DNA of 64,000 nt, from positions 186,001 to 250,000 of the forward strand of contig NZ_JAAOIW010000007.1 in NCBI RefSeq assembly GCF_011440305.1, read 5' to 3'. Positions 17,869 through 26,714 of the stretch are shown one piece after another (position 1 is the stretch's first letter; every line of letters begins with the position of its first letter). The notes under the pieces are model-generated. The model did no database searches and was not told the origin of the DNA. It saw only the letters and a list, made by a program, of their open reading frames with translations. The stretch is from Paenibacillus agricola (GTDB lineage: Bacteria; Bacillota; Bacilli; Paenibacillales; NBRC-103111). Position numbers and translations under genes: made by a program.

Positions 17869-18924
17869 TCAGCCAATCGTCTCCACGATATTCCCATCTT
17901 GATCCCGAATATCCGACTTCGTGATTTGGAAACGAACATCGGGTAGCGTACTCAGCGTGAAGCTGCCTTCTTTAGGAAACAGCTTATCCGCAAGCTCCAA
18001 GGCAGTAGGCTCATCCAGCTGGAGGACAAGCTGCTCTTCCTCCAGCCCGGCGTGGGGCTTTCCATCTGGACGGAAGGTTACGCTTATCCCTTGGCCAAAT
18101 AAAAGCAGCTGCTTGCCCATCCGGATACGGCCGTTCACAACCCCGCCCACCACCGGCGCCTGTCTGGCACCTAGGGAAATGGTATAGGAGGTCGTGCCTC
18201 CCTGCTCCTCCGCTCCCCACTGGAAATTTTCCACGAATAAGCTGCCCGTGCTGGAGCCATCACGCTGCTTGCCCGCCTGCCATGCCGCTGCGACCTCCGC
18301 GTGCCCCATGATAGAGGAGCGTGACAAATCGGTTACGAACAACGGCAGGTAAGGAGCCGCCGCCTTCAGCAGCCCGATGCAATTCCAGGCCTGGATAGCT
18401 TCCATCTCATCAACGGTAATGCCCATAACCTGCAAAAAAACGACCTCGCCGTTAGGCGTTTGGATTGGCTGCAGCTCAGGGTCGTCGATAAAAGCAATGG
18501 CTCGCAGCAAAGTATCACTCTCCAGTGCAATCGGGCCGCTCATATCCAAGTAATGGCCAGTTTGAAAATAGTTGCCGCTTTTAAAAACGTAGCGCGCGAT
18601 ATTTTGCAGCATATTCATCGCCCAGGCGGGTGGCTCCTCCTCCGAGCTATCCCGTTGCAGCCGGAACGTCAGTTCAAAGCCGTAGCCGCTATAATCGGGG
18701 TTAGTGCCCTCTTTTTTATATAGCTCGCTGAATCCGTATGTAACAAAATGCCAATGCGGCACAGGCTCGCTGCGGGGATAAGCGCTAATTCCGTCCAACG
18801 GGTCTGGACCTCCAAGCTGGTAAGGAATCAGGGTTCCATAATGCTTGGGCTCCGTCTTTCCATAGATGCCGCTAAATGCTTGGTCAATAGCGTCCCAACC
18901 AGGCGCTTCGGTTTGTTCTGTCAT
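17869..18924 (-). CDS. Suppressor-of-fused (SUFU) domain protein
   Basis: 351 residues. The first ~200 residues match the bacterial SUFU domain, with the hallmark DGISAYPRSEPVPHWHFVTY near 42-62 and YSGYGFELTFRL near 78-90. The C-terminal part is less conserved. Bacterial SUFU proteins are known as immunity proteins in polymorphic toxin systems, but many are uncharacterised. It is the second gene of a two-gene unit with the phospholipase-D-fold gene just upstream (57 bp gap), which is the usual order of effector then immunity gene. That pairing is an inference. Start ATG follows AAGGAGAACC. Confidence 0.85.
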   Translation of the reverse strand: MTEQTEAPGWDAIDQAFSGIYGKTEPKHYGTLIPYQLGGPDPLDGISAYPRSEPVPHWHFVTYGFSELYKKEGTNPDYSGYGFELTFRLQRDSSEEEPPAWAMNMLQNIARYVFKSGNYFQTGHYLDMSGPIALESDTLLRAIAFIDDPELQPIQTPNGEVVFLQVMGITVDEMEAIQAWNCIGLLKAAAPYLPLFVTDLSRSSIMGHAEVAAAWQAGKQRDGSSTGSLFVENFQWGAEEQGGTTSYTISLGARQAPVVGGVVNGRIRMGKQLLLFGQGISVTFRPDGKPHAGLEEEQLVLQLDEPTALELADKLFPKEGSFTLSTLPDVRFQITKSDIRDQDGNIVETIG

Positions 18925-18982
18925 AAAGGTTCTCCTTCAAATGCTGCATGTGCAGGGAATTTTTGAGGCAGGTGTAATTTTT

Positions 18983-20584
18983 TCATGTAATAAATTTAGT
19001 CCATTTGTCCAGATAAGTGCTGGGGTGAAGCGCCGGATATTGATAAAACTCCTGACTCTCCGTGAGCAGCCGGGACATGCTGAGGTCGTAATCGATCATC
19101 TTTTTCACTTTGTTTGCAAAAGGCTTGCTCTTTACCAGTACCCCGATTTCAAAATCATGGCAGGCGCTCCGCTCATTAATATTATACGAGCCATGGAACA
19201 CGCAGTCTGAGCGATGGTCATATGTGATTTTCCAATGGGAAAACCTTTCCGTTTGGCTGTAATCATAAAAGGAAACGCCTTTCAAAAAAGGCTCATACAT
19301 CTGGCTGCGTACAGCGGTTTGGTTGGTCGGATGGTCATTGACAAGCAGCGGGTTGCATAGGGTAAGATGCCGGGCTTGCTCCTCACCAAGGCTTTTCAGC
19401 CGGTCCCAGAAAGCTTGGTCAATCAAATACGGGTTTACAATAATCGTTTCATCACTCACATAAGTGATCAAGGACAAATAATATTGCTGGATCAGGTTCA
19501 CCGGGTTGCCGGGAAAGCTCGTAAATAACGTGCATTGCTCCTCGCCCAAATTCCTGTCCATCTCAGGATAATAGAAGGAGTCACAAGGGTCATACACATC
19601 GCCCCCATGCACAGTCCACTGGAAAGCAAAAGTTTGGTTCAGCGACTGGATCGCCGCCCCTTGAATACGGCAGCAGCCATCATGCCATTGCTCGACCTTG
19701 CTTGGCACGCCCAGCTTCCGCCCATCTACCTGCTCATGCCCCGAGGTTTGGATGGGCGTCTCGAACAAATATTGGTCGCCGATATTAAGGCTGCCCAGCA
19801 CCGCAGTGATACCGTCAATGACCATAAACTTCCGATGGTTAATCATGTTCGTCCCTGTCATCATCTGCTCTTGTACGTAATCCTGGAGGAACAGGCTGCT
19901 CTCCGGCACGCCCTGCTCGGCTAGCTCTGCCCTTTTTATAGACCATTCGCCCTTTGGATAGCACGCATGGAAGGTATCAATCAGCATGCCGCCTGCCTGC
20001 TTCAACTGCTCGGCAATACTGGTGAAATCTCCAACCTTAAGGCTCTTATCATAACCAACGGCTGTAATCCCGTAGTCCACCATGATCCTGACGGTAACGC
20101 CCCGGCGGAGCGCATCCAGCATGGCCCCAGCAATCCGATTGCCTGCATCGTCATTATAAAATAGCATGACGGACAAATGGATATAATGCTTGGCATTATG
20201 AATCTCCTCCAGCATCAACTGCAGGCAGTCTGGTCCATTCAAATAGGCATCGACCCGGTTGTTCCACGTCGTTTGCGGCACGAGCGCATGCAGCTTGGCA
20301 AGGTCCAACTTGCTGACCAAATGCGCCAATTGCTCCAGCACCTCCTTGCTCATCCCTGGGAGCTCCAGCAATTGCTCGGTGGAAGTAAGGATACCGCCTA
20401 GCTCCTGGCGGTACCGCTCTGCCGCTCTGTGCAGGATAACCTCATCGGCAAGTGCCACAGCCGCCTTGGCTTCGGCAACTACCTTATCCAACGGCCCATG
20501 GGATAAGTAATAATTAATAAAGCTTAGCATGCCTTGCTGTAACGTACCACTCCATGCTTCCATCTCTATGTGAGCAGTCTTCAT
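18983..20584 (-). CDS. Phospholipase D-fold protein (two HKD-type motifs)
   Basis: 533 residues from ATG 20584 (AAAGGA ten bases upstream; TTG at 20590 is possible). After a helical N-terminal region (~110 residues) it has a PLD-type fold: DCLQLMLEEIHNAKHYIHLS, then HKD1 NHRKFMVID followed by GSLN. The second motif is HWKITYDH, followed by HGSYN and a DFEIGV strand. Here the Asp comes one residue early compared with HxKx4D, so the second half-site is variant. There are no membrane helices or signal peptide, unlike cardiolipin synthases. It may cleave phosphodiester bonds in lipids or nucleic acids. It is co-transcribed with the SUFU gene. Confidence 0.8.
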   Translation of the reverse strand: MKTAHIEMEAWSGTLQQGMLSFINYYLSHGPLDKVVAEAKAAVALADEVILHRAAERYRQELGGILTSTEQLLELPGMSKEVLEQLAHLVSKLDLAKLHALVPQTTWNNRVDAYLNGPDCLQLMLEEIHNAKHYIHLSVMLFYNDDAGNRIAGAMLDALRRGVTVRIMVDYGITAVGYDKSLKVGDFTSIAEQLKQAGGMLIDTFHACYPKGEWSIKRAELAEQGVPESSLFLQDYVQEQMMTGTNMINHRKFMVIDGITAVLGSLNIGDQYLFETPIQTSGHEQVDGRKLGVPSKVEQWHDGCCRIQGAAIQSLNQTFAFQWTVHGGDVYDPCDSFYYPEMDRNLGEEQCTLFTSFPGNPVNLIQQYYLSLITYVSDETIIVNPYLIDQAFWDRLKSLGEEQARHLTLCNPLLVNDHPTNQTAVRSQMYEPFLKGVSFYDYSQTERFSHWKITYDHRSDCVFHGSYNINERSACHDFEIGVLVKSKPFANKVKKMIDYDLSMSRLLTESQEFYQYPALHPSTYLDKWTKFIT

Positions 20585-20722
20585 AATCAACCGGTCCTTT
20601 CTGGATGGTATTTATGCTTTGATATACACAACAGGGTATTTCGTTCGCTTTTCGTATCGCGGTAGTTTATATTAAACAAAATAGCAATAAAATTCTCAAG
20701 CAAAAGGAAGGGATTGAAGCCC

Positions 20723-21754
20723 ATGCCCACTATGAAAGCTGTCGGTCTAACCCGTTACTTGCCCATCGAGCACCCGGAGAGCTTAATCGATATCGAAATA
20801 GAGAAGCCAACACCCCAAGGGCATGACCTGCTTGTACTTGTCAAAGCGATTTCCATCAATCCCGTTGACGTCAAGGTGCGCGCACCCAAGGATCGCACCG
20901 AAGCAGCCCCCCGTATACTGGGCTGGGATGTCGCAGGCGTTGTTGAAGCCGTCGGCAGCGACTGCACGCTGTTTAAACCGGGAGATGAAGTGTACTATGC
21001 AGGCAGCATTACCCGTCCAGGCTGCAATAGTGAATTTCATCTGGTCGATGAACGCATTGTCGGGAGCAAGCCACAATCACTTGATTATGCTGAAGCCGCT
21101 GCACTGCCGCTTACCGCGTTAACCGCTTGGGAAGCATTGTTCGTCCGGCTGGGCCTCTCGCAAAGCCCCGCCGACAATGAAGGCACAACCATCCTGATTA
21201 TTGGCGCGGCTGGCGGCGTAGGCTCGATTGCCACGCAAATCGCCCAAGCAGCGGGGCTATCCGTGATCGGAACAGCGTCCAAGCCCGATTCCATTGAATG
21301 GGCGCTACAGCATGGTGCCTCCTATACCATTAACCATTATGAGCCGTTCCTGCCCCAGCTGAAGGCGATTGGGTTTACGGCTGTGGATTATATTTTTTGC
21401 CTGAACGCAACCGACCAGCATTGGGCACAGATGGCGGAAGCGATTGCCCCTCAGGGCAAAATATGCTCGATCGTCGAAACTAACGCACCCGTAGACCTTA
21501 AGCTTCTGCAGAGCAAAAGCGTCACCTTCGTATGGGAGCTTATGTTCACTCGGCCGATTTACGGAACGCCGGATATGACTGAGCAGCACGACATCCTGAA
21601 CCAGCTTGCGGCGCGAATCGATGCTGGAGAGCTGCGGACCACGCTTACTACAAGGCTCCGGCCTATGAATGCGCTGAATTTGCGCGAAGCCCATAAGCGG
21701 GTGGAGTCTGGCAGCACGATTGGAAAAATTGTAATCGAGCATAATCCATCATAG
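20723..21754 (+). CDS. Zinc-less alcohol dehydrogenase/quinone reductase (MDR family)
   Basis: 343 residues from ATG 20723, placed ten bases after AGGAAGGG; an upstream TTG would sit on that site. N-terminal GroES-like domain with INPVDVKVR and LGWDVAGVVEAVG, then a Rossmann domain with the nucleotide-binding GAAGGVGSIATQIA (about 158-171). The catalytic zinc ligands of true alcohol dehydrogenases are absent, so an NADPH-dependent quinone or enone reductase of the zinc-binding-ADH-family-protein type is likely. Its stop is 15 bp from the following AraC gene, which may regulate it. Confidence 0.88.
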   Translation: MPTMKAVGLTRYLPIEHPESLIDIEIEKPTPQGHDLLVLVKAISINPVDVKVRAPKDRTEAAPRILGWDVAGVVEAVGSDCTLFKPGDEVYYAGSITRPGCNSEFHLVDERIVGSKPQSLDYAEAAALPLTALTAWEALFVRLGLSQSPADNEGTTILIIGAAGGVGSIATQIAQAAGLSVIGTASKPDSIEWALQHGASYTINHYEPFLPQLKAIGFTAVDYIFCLNATDQHWAQMAEAIAPQGKICSIVETNAPVDLKLLQSKSVTFVWELMFTRPIYGTPDMTEQHDILNQLAARIDAGELRTTLTTRLRPMNALNLREAHKRVESGSTIGKIVIEHNPS

Positions 21755-21769
21755 AGAGGTTCTTCCACC

Positions 21770-22597
21770 ATGCACTTCCAACAGCTTATTGAGCTTACAC
21801 CTACCGTTGACCTTATCAGCCTCTATGCGACAAGCTGCCGCATGGAGGCTTCTCCAGGAATCCACCGGCTGGTCGTCGTGAGGCGCGGCCATCTGCTTAT
21901 ATCGACCCCAGGCCAGGAGCCTGCCGTCTGTTCGCAGAGCTTTGCTTGCCACCCTGAGCAGGGTGCCTACCTTATCGAGGTGCCCAAGACGAAAGAGGTC
22001 GAATATGCGGTCATCACCTACCGGATGCTTCCGGAAACTAGCCCTTGGACATTGACAGGCCCCCTCAGCACACTAAGCGAAATCAAAATCCATTACATGA
22101 TTGATGAGCTGCTGCGCACCACCCAGGAGATCCATACCCATTCTATAGAAGAAGCGGCGGCACAGCAGTTCAGAAAACGGATGATGCTAGAACGCATCCT
22201 GTTTATTTATTTGTACGAGTCGCGGATTCGGGAGGATATGAAATCGACTGCTGACTCCTTGGAGGAAACGCTCTCCTACATCAACGAGCATTACATGCTG
22301 AAGCTGACCTTACCTATGCTCGCCAGGCGTGCAGGTGTAAGCGAAGGGCATTACACGGTGCTGTTCAAAAGGCATACCGGCAAAACCATGACCCATTATT
22401 TGCACGAGCTGCGAATTGAAAAAGCCAAGCAGATGTTCCAGCAAACAAACCTGCTCGCCAAAGAAATTGCCCAGAAGGTCGGATATATCGACTATTTCCA
22501 TTTCAGTAAGGTGTTCAAAAAATGGACAGGCTGCTCCCCCTCCACGTTCCAGCAAGCATTATCCGTTAACAACGACCAGCCAACTTCTAAAGATTAG
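21770..22597 (+). CDS. AraC family transcriptional regulator
   Basis: 275 residues. The N-terminal half is a cupin-like sensor (RLVVVRRGHLLIST start). The C-terminal half (about 165-270) has two HTH motifs and the signature VGYIDYFHFSKVFKKWTGCSPSTFQQA. It follows the MDR oxidoreductase gene by 15 bp and precedes the iron importer by 92 bp. AraC proteins next to siderophore importers often sense the siderophore (Btr-type in B. subtilis), but this one lacks the binding-protein domain, so its ligand is open. Confidence 0.88.
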   Translation: MHFQQLIELTPTVDLISLYATSCRMEASPGIHRLVVVRRGHLLISTPGQEPAVCSQSFACHPEQGAYLIEVPKTKEVEYAVITYRMLPETSPWTLTGPLSTLSEIKIHYMIDELLRTTQEIHTHSIEEAAAQQFRKRMMLERILFIYLYESRIREDMKSTADSLEETLSYINEHYMLKLTLPMLARRAGVSEGHYTVLFKRHTGKTMTHYLHELRIEKAKQMFQQTNLLAKEIAQKVGYIDYFHFSKVFKKWTGCSPSTFQQALSVNNDQPTSKD

Positions 22598-22656
22598 ACA
22601 TGTCCATTCTTAATATTGGATATGTTTCTTTAGAGTGGAATCAGCTATAATCCGAA

Positions 22657-22671
22657 TGAGAATAATAATCA
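22657..22671. promoter_or_regulatory. Fur box of the iron-siderophore importer
   Basis: TGAGAAT-A-ATAATCA matches the Fur 7-1-7 consensus TGATAAT-N-ATTATCA at 12 of 14 positions. It lies just upstream of the ribosome binding site of the binding-lipoprotein gene. Repression by Fur under iron sufficiency is inferred. Confidence 0.75.
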
Positions 22672-22689
22672 TTACCAGGAGGATTACAG

Positions 22690-23715
22690 ATGAATCTTTG
22701 GAAAAAACGCCCGATTAGCCTTGCATGGATGAGCCTATTTGTCGCAATAAGCCTTGCCGCATGCGGGACATCGACTAATAACCAATCCGGGGCAGCACCA
22801 CAAGCCAGCCAAGCTCCAGCCGCAACGCCTGCACCAACAGCAGCACCAGCTGCTACACCAACTACGCCGGCAGCTGCCGCTACCCAAGACGGCAAAATTA
22901 CCGTCCAGGATGCGATGGGAACCGTAGAGCTAGCCAAGAAGCCGCTAAAAATTGTAACGATGGATTTCAGCTTTACCGATGCGCTTATCACCCTGGGCAC
23001 CCAGCCTATCGGGGTCGCTGACGATTCCAGCCCTGACTTGTTCATGGATGCCGTGAAAAGCCAATTGAAAAATTACACCTCCGTCGGCTCCCGTTATGAG
23101 CCGAACATTGAATTGATCAGCTCGTTGCAGCCGGACCTGATTATCGCGGACCTGAACAAGCACAAAAACGCGCTGCCGCAATTAAAAGCCATTGCCCCGC
23201 TTCTTGTGCTTGATGATTCTCAAGCCGATTATGCTCAGATGCTTAAAAACTATGCGATTATAGCGAAAGCGCTTGGCAAGGAAGAGGAAGGCAAGAAGCG
23301 TCTGGCCGAGCACCAATCCAAGATCGATGCCGTGAAAAAGAAGCTGACCCACACAGACCTGCGCGTGCTTCCAGCCGTAGTTAATCCCAAAGGATTTTAC
23401 GCGCATTCCGACCATTCCTTCAGTGGTTCGTTCCTGACCTTGATCGGATTTAGCAATCCGGTGAAGAACACGGCGGCTAACCCGCAGCTGACACTAGAGC
23501 AATTGGTCGAAGCCAATCCGCAAGTGCTGTTCCTGATGCCTACAGAGAAAGAAACGATCGTAAATCAATGGGAAACCAATCCGTTGTGGCAAAAAATCGA
23601 CGCTGCTGCCAATAAGAAAGTAATAATGGTTGAGCGCCGCGACTGGTCGCTTTCCCGCGGATTGCTTGGGGCGGAGAAAATTGCCGAGGACGTTGCCAAA
23701 AACCTAGGAGCTTAG
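22690..23715 (+). CDS. Iron-siderophore-binding lipoprotein (FecB/BtuF fold)
   Basis: 341 residues. Lipoprotein signal with lipobox SLAAC (Cys 25), then a low-complexity Ala/Pro/Thr linker of about 40 residues, then a periplasmic-binding-protein fold typical of Fe(3+)-citrate/hydroxamate receptors (VELAKKPLKIVTMDFSFTDA, NIELISSLQPDLIIAD). It is anchored in the membrane and hands ferric siderophore to the two permeases that follow. It starts 18 bp after a Fur box; SD is GGAGG. Confidence 0.93.
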   Translation: MNLWKKRPISLAWMSLFVAISLAACGTSTNNQSGAAPQASQAPAATPAPTAAPAATPTTPAAAATQDGKITVQDAMGTVELAKKPLKIVTMDFSFTDALITLGTQPIGVADDSSPDLFMDAVKSQLKNYTSVGSRYEPNIELISSLQPDLIIADLNKHKNALPQLKAIAPLLVLDDSQADYAQMLKNYAIIAKALGKEEEGKKRLAEHQSKIDAVKKKLTHTDLRVLPAVVNPKGFYAHSDHSFSGSFLTLIGFSNPVKNTAANPQLTLEQLVEANPQVLFLMPTEKETIVNQWETNPLWQKIDAAANKKVIMVERRDWSLSRGLLGAEKIAEDVAKNLGA

Positions 23716-23718
23716 CGT

Positions 23719-24750
23719 ATGAGTAGCATGGGAAAGAAAAACTTGGAAAAGCAGAACCGAACAGGGTTTCTGCTCTTCCTTTTTTGCACGTCTTTTTTGG
23801 GCTTAATGGTCGGTATGCTCGGTAGCGTAAAATGGGGGCAAGCTTATGTTCCATGGGGAACATTATGGGAAGCTCTGACCTACCAGGGCCACGATAAAGA
23901 GCATCTATATATCCAAACCTTGCGGCTTCCACGCACCATAACCGCCTGCTTGGTCGGGATCCAGCTGGCACTGGCGGGGCTGCTGACCCAGCTTACCACA
24001 AAAAACCCACTCGCTTCCCCACATGTATTTGGGATTAATGCCGGAGCGGCACTAGCTGTTGTATTTGGCTTGGTGGTGATCAAAAATGTTTCCCTGGCCA
24101 ACTCGGTCTGGCTCGCTATGATCGGGGCAGCCTTGGGCGCCTTGCTGGTCGGCTCGCTCGCTGGCACAGGTCCCAAGCAATATGTCCGCTTGGCCTTGGC
24201 GGGCATTACGATCCATTTCCTGCTCTCCTCGTTAACCGAAGGGTTAATTATCCTGAACCAGCATACGACGGAAAGCATGATGTTTTGGCTCGTGGGCTCG
24301 GTTAGCCAAGCCGCTTGGACAGAGGTGCGTATGCTCCTCCCCTTCTTTGCAGGCGGGCTGCTTGTCTTCGGCTTTATGCTGCCTTCGTTCCGCCTCTTGG
24401 TGATGGACGATGAGATCGCCGCAGGGCTCGGCCAGCGTGTAACGGTTGTACGGGCTATCAGCATGCTGCTCGTCATTGTGCTCGCTGGCTCCGCTGTTGC
24501 CTTATGCGGCCCGATCGGCTTCATCTGCCTGATTGTGCCCCATATTGCCCGTGCCTTGGTGGGAACTAACCTTAACGTGCTCGTGCCTTTAACGGGGCTG
24601 CTCGGAGGCAACCTGCTTGTTTATGCCGACTTGCTGGGACGGTTCATCGCGTTCCCCTACGATTCGCCAGTAGGGATCGTCACCGCCGCGATTGGCGCCC
24701 CGTTCTTCATCTATTTGGCACGCAAACAAGGAGGTACTGGCAAACGATGA
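23719..24750 (+). CDS. Iron-siderophore ABC transporter permease 1 (FecCD family)
   Basis: 343 residues with 8-10 membrane helices. It carries the family motifs RLPRTITACLVGIQLALAGL, NPLASPHVFGINAGA and GPIGFICLIVPHIAR. It begins 3 bp after the binding lipoprotein gene and overlaps the second permease gene by 4 bp (ATGA). The two permeases form a heterodimer. No ATPase gene follows. Confidence 0.93.
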   Translation: MSSMGKKNLEKQNRTGFLLFLFCTSFLGLMVGMLGSVKWGQAYVPWGTLWEALTYQGHDKEHLYIQTLRLPRTITACLVGIQLALAGLLTQLTTKNPLASPHVFGINAGAALAVVFGLVVIKNVSLANSVWLAMIGAALGALLVGSLAGTGPKQYVRLALAGITIHFLLSSLTEGLIILNQHTTESMMFWLVGSVSQAAWTEVRMLLPFFAGGLLVFGFMLPSFRLLVMDDEIAAGLGQRVTVVRAISMLLVIVLAGSAVALCGPIGFICLIVPHIARALVGTNLNVLVPLTGLLGGNLLVYADLLGRFIAFPYDSPVGIVTAAIGAPFFIYLARKQGGTGKR

Positions 24751-25727
24751 AAAAGTGGTTGTACCTTGTCGTTGCGTTCCTTTTCATGATATTCCTTTCG
24801 CTAATGTCCCTTCGACTGGGAGCCGTACCCGTTTCCTTCCAGGATGTCTGGGCGAGCCTGCTGCATGAAAACAACAAGTTTTTGTTTATTATTTATGAAG
24901 TGCGCTTGCCACGGGTGCTGGTTGGCATCTTAGCCGGCTTCGGGCTTGCTGTGGGCGGTGTCATTCTGCAAAGCATTATGCGCAATCCGCTGGCGAGCCC
25001 TGATGTGATCGGTATTACCAAAGGTGCAGGGCTTAGCGCATCTGCGGTTATATTTCTTTTTCCCAAATCGCCTGCCTATATACTGCCTTTAGCAGCCTTG
25101 GCGGGCGCCTTTCTGGCCTTTGCCATTTTATTGGCATTAAGCCGCAGGCTGACGCTATCCCCTGCGTCCCTTGCCCTCATAGGCATCGCCTTGGGCGCCG
25201 TCTTCCAGGCCGGGACGCAATATTTGATCGTGAGGCATCCGACCGATATTAATATGGCTTTACTCTGGCTGGCGGGAAGCCTGTGGAGCAAACGCTGGGA
25301 AACCGTATGGTCCCTGCTGCCCTGGATCACGGTCTTGCTGCCGATCGTGTGGTGGAACTACGCCAAGCTGAATATTTTTCAGCTCGGTGATGACACGACG
25401 GCGTCGCTTGGCCTGAACATCGTGCGCCAGCGCTTTTGGCTGCTGCTGCTCGCGGTTGGCCTCGCCGGCATATCCGTCTCCGCGGTCGGCGCGATCGGCT
25501 TCATCGGGCTGATCGCTCCGCATATGGCGCGCAGCCTTGTAGGTGCCCGGCACCAATGGCTGCTGCCGCTCGCCGCACTGCTCGGCGCCGACCTAATGCT
25601 GCTCGGTGACTGCCTCGGGCGCATCATCATTATCCCGCGCGAGGTGCCGGTAGGCATCATGACGGCCGTGATTGGCGCGCCCTATTTCATCTATCTGCTG
25701 CGCAAGGAGCGGCAGCGAAAATGGTGA
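24747..25727 (+). CDS. Iron-siderophore ABC transporter permease 2 (FecCD family)
   Basis: 326 residues with about nine membrane helices. Motifs VRLPRVLVGILAGFGLAVGG, NPLASPDVIGITKGAG and GAIGFIGLIAPHMAR. It starts within the last codons of permease 1 (4-bp overlap) and is the last gene of the operon. Its 3' third has higher GC content than the rest. The operon lacks an ATPase; a shared FhuC/YusV-type ATPase elsewhere would be needed. Confidence 0.93.
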   Translation: MKKWLYLVVAFLFMIFLSLMSLRLGAVPVSFQDVWASLLHENNKFLFIIYEVRLPRVLVGILAGFGLAVGGVILQSIMRNPLASPDVIGITKGAGLSASAVIFLFPKSPAYILPLAALAGAFLAFAILLALSRRLTLSPASLALIGIALGAVFQAGTQYLIVRHPTDINMALLWLAGSLWSKRWETVWSLLPWITVLLPIVWWNYAKLNIFQLGDDTTASLGLNIVRQRFWLLLLAVGLAGISVSAVGAIGFIGLIAPHMARSLVGARHQWLLPLAALLGADLMLLGDCLGRIIIIPREVPVGIMTAVIGAPYFIYLLRKERQRKW

Positions 25728-25747
25728 TAATAAATTATTAATATAAG

Positions 25748-25775
25748 AAAAAGCCCCCGGCCTAACCGGAGGCAC
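25748..25775 (-). terminator. Intrinsic terminator of the SDR gene
   Basis: On the minus strand the stem GCCTCCGG / CCGGGGGC with a short loop is followed by a run of T. It lies 16 bp after the stop of the SDR gene. The matching A-run lies on the side of the FecCD operon, so it is bidirectional at most weakly. Confidence 0.8.
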
Positions 25776-25790
25776 TCGGGAGCGTTTCTA

Positions 25791-26621
25791 TCAATGGTTG
25801 AAGTAGTGACCCTGTTCAAGGTCCGGGATCAGTGCAGTGTGCATAGGCCGCCAGCCCAAGAGCTCCTGCGTCTGCGCGCTCGACCGAGGAAGATCAAGCC
25901 CCGCGAGGGCACCGAGAAAGCTGAAGTGCGCATCTGCCTCTTCGTGTGGAATGCTGACTACGGGCAGGTTCAGGTGCTTGCCGATGACGCCCGCAATGTC
26001 GCGAAAGGGCACGCCTTCTTCTCCGACTCCGTTCAGCCGTGAACCGGAAGGGGCCTTTTCCAACGCGAGGCGGTAGAGGTGCGCGGCATCGAGCCGATGC
26101 ACGGCAGGCCAGCGGTTGGACCCGTCTCCCACATAGGCCGAGACGCCTTTCGTCTTGGCTATGCCGATCAGCATCGGCACGAAGGCTTTGTCGCCCTCAC
26201 CATGAACGGATGGACAAAGCTCCACGATCGATGTCCGGACTCCGCGTTCAGCCAACGCGAGTACCAAGTTGTCCGATGCCGTCCCGTTGAAGTGGGCGGT
26301 GGTCACGAATGGCTTGCCCGAGCCAAGAAGCGCTGCTCCCAATGTCTCAACGGCGCGCAGATCGGTTTGGAGCGAGCCGGCGAAGTCCGAGAAGTCGTGC
26401 TTAAATGCCAAATGAATGACGCCGTCCGCAGCAGCGGCTCCGCTGTGCAGGCTGTCGAGGTCATCAATGTCTCCGTGGTGCACCTCGGCTCCAGCCTCTT
26501 TCAATGCCGTGGCACTATTGTCTGAGCGGGCAAGCCCGACGACCGTATGACCGGCCTCAATCAGTTCGCGGACAACGGCAGATCCAATGTAGCCGGTTGC
26601 TCCTGTTACAAAAACACGCAT
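25791..26621 (-). CDS. Extended SDR (NAD-dependent epimerase/dehydratase-like) oxidoreductase
   Basis: 276 residues. N-terminal Rossmann motif TGATGYIGSAVVRELIEAGH (residues 6-25) is that of extended SDRs; VIHLAF follows near 68-73. The canonical YxxxK active site is not obvious, as in NAD(P)H-binding proteins of the NmrA/atypical type. The substrate is unknown. The gene is divergent from a MerR regulator, and its promoter has the 19-bp spacer and dyad typical of MerR control. The GC content is higher than in flanking genes, which may hint at transfer. Start ATG follows GAGGAGGC. Confidence 0.82.
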   Translation of the reverse strand: MRVFVTGATGYIGSAVVRELIEAGHTVVGLARSDNSATALKEAGAEVHHGDIDDLDSLHSGAAAADGVIHLAFKHDFSDFAGSLQTDLRAVETLGAALLGSGKPFVTTAHFNGTASDNLVLALAERGVRTSIVELCPSVHGEGDKAFVPMLIGIAKTKGVSAYVGDGSNRWPAVHRLDAAHLYRLALEKAPSGSRLNGVGEEGVPFRDIAGVIGKHLNLPVVSIPHEEADAHFSFLGALAGLDLPRSSAQTQELLGWRPMHTALIPDLEQGHYFNH

Positions 26622-26662
26622 AGTAATGCCTCCTCATAGCTATTGATTACTTGAACAATTCT

Positions 26663-26693
26663 ATTGTAAACTATAGAGTGTACTCTAAGGCAA
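26663..26693 (-). promoter_or_regulatory. MerR-type promoter of the SDR gene
   Basis: On the minus strand TTGCCT (26688-26693) and TACAAT (26663-26668) are separated by 19 bp. Inside the spacer is the dyad TAGAGT-GT-ACTCTA (26674-26687). An overlong spacer with a central dyad is the signature of promoters activated by MerR-family proteins, and a MerR gene is divergent. Confidence 0.75.
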
Positions 26694-26714
26694 GCTGGTT
26701 AAGGAGAGACCTGC

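Noticed and set aside
18983-20584. Calling the PLD-fold protein a cardiolipin synthase
   Set aside because: It lacks the N-terminal membrane helices of cardiolipin synthases and its second HKD motif is altered.
23880-24611. 243-codon open frame opposite the first FecCD permease
   Set aside because: It is an antisense shadow of a clear permease gene, with biased composition and no motif.
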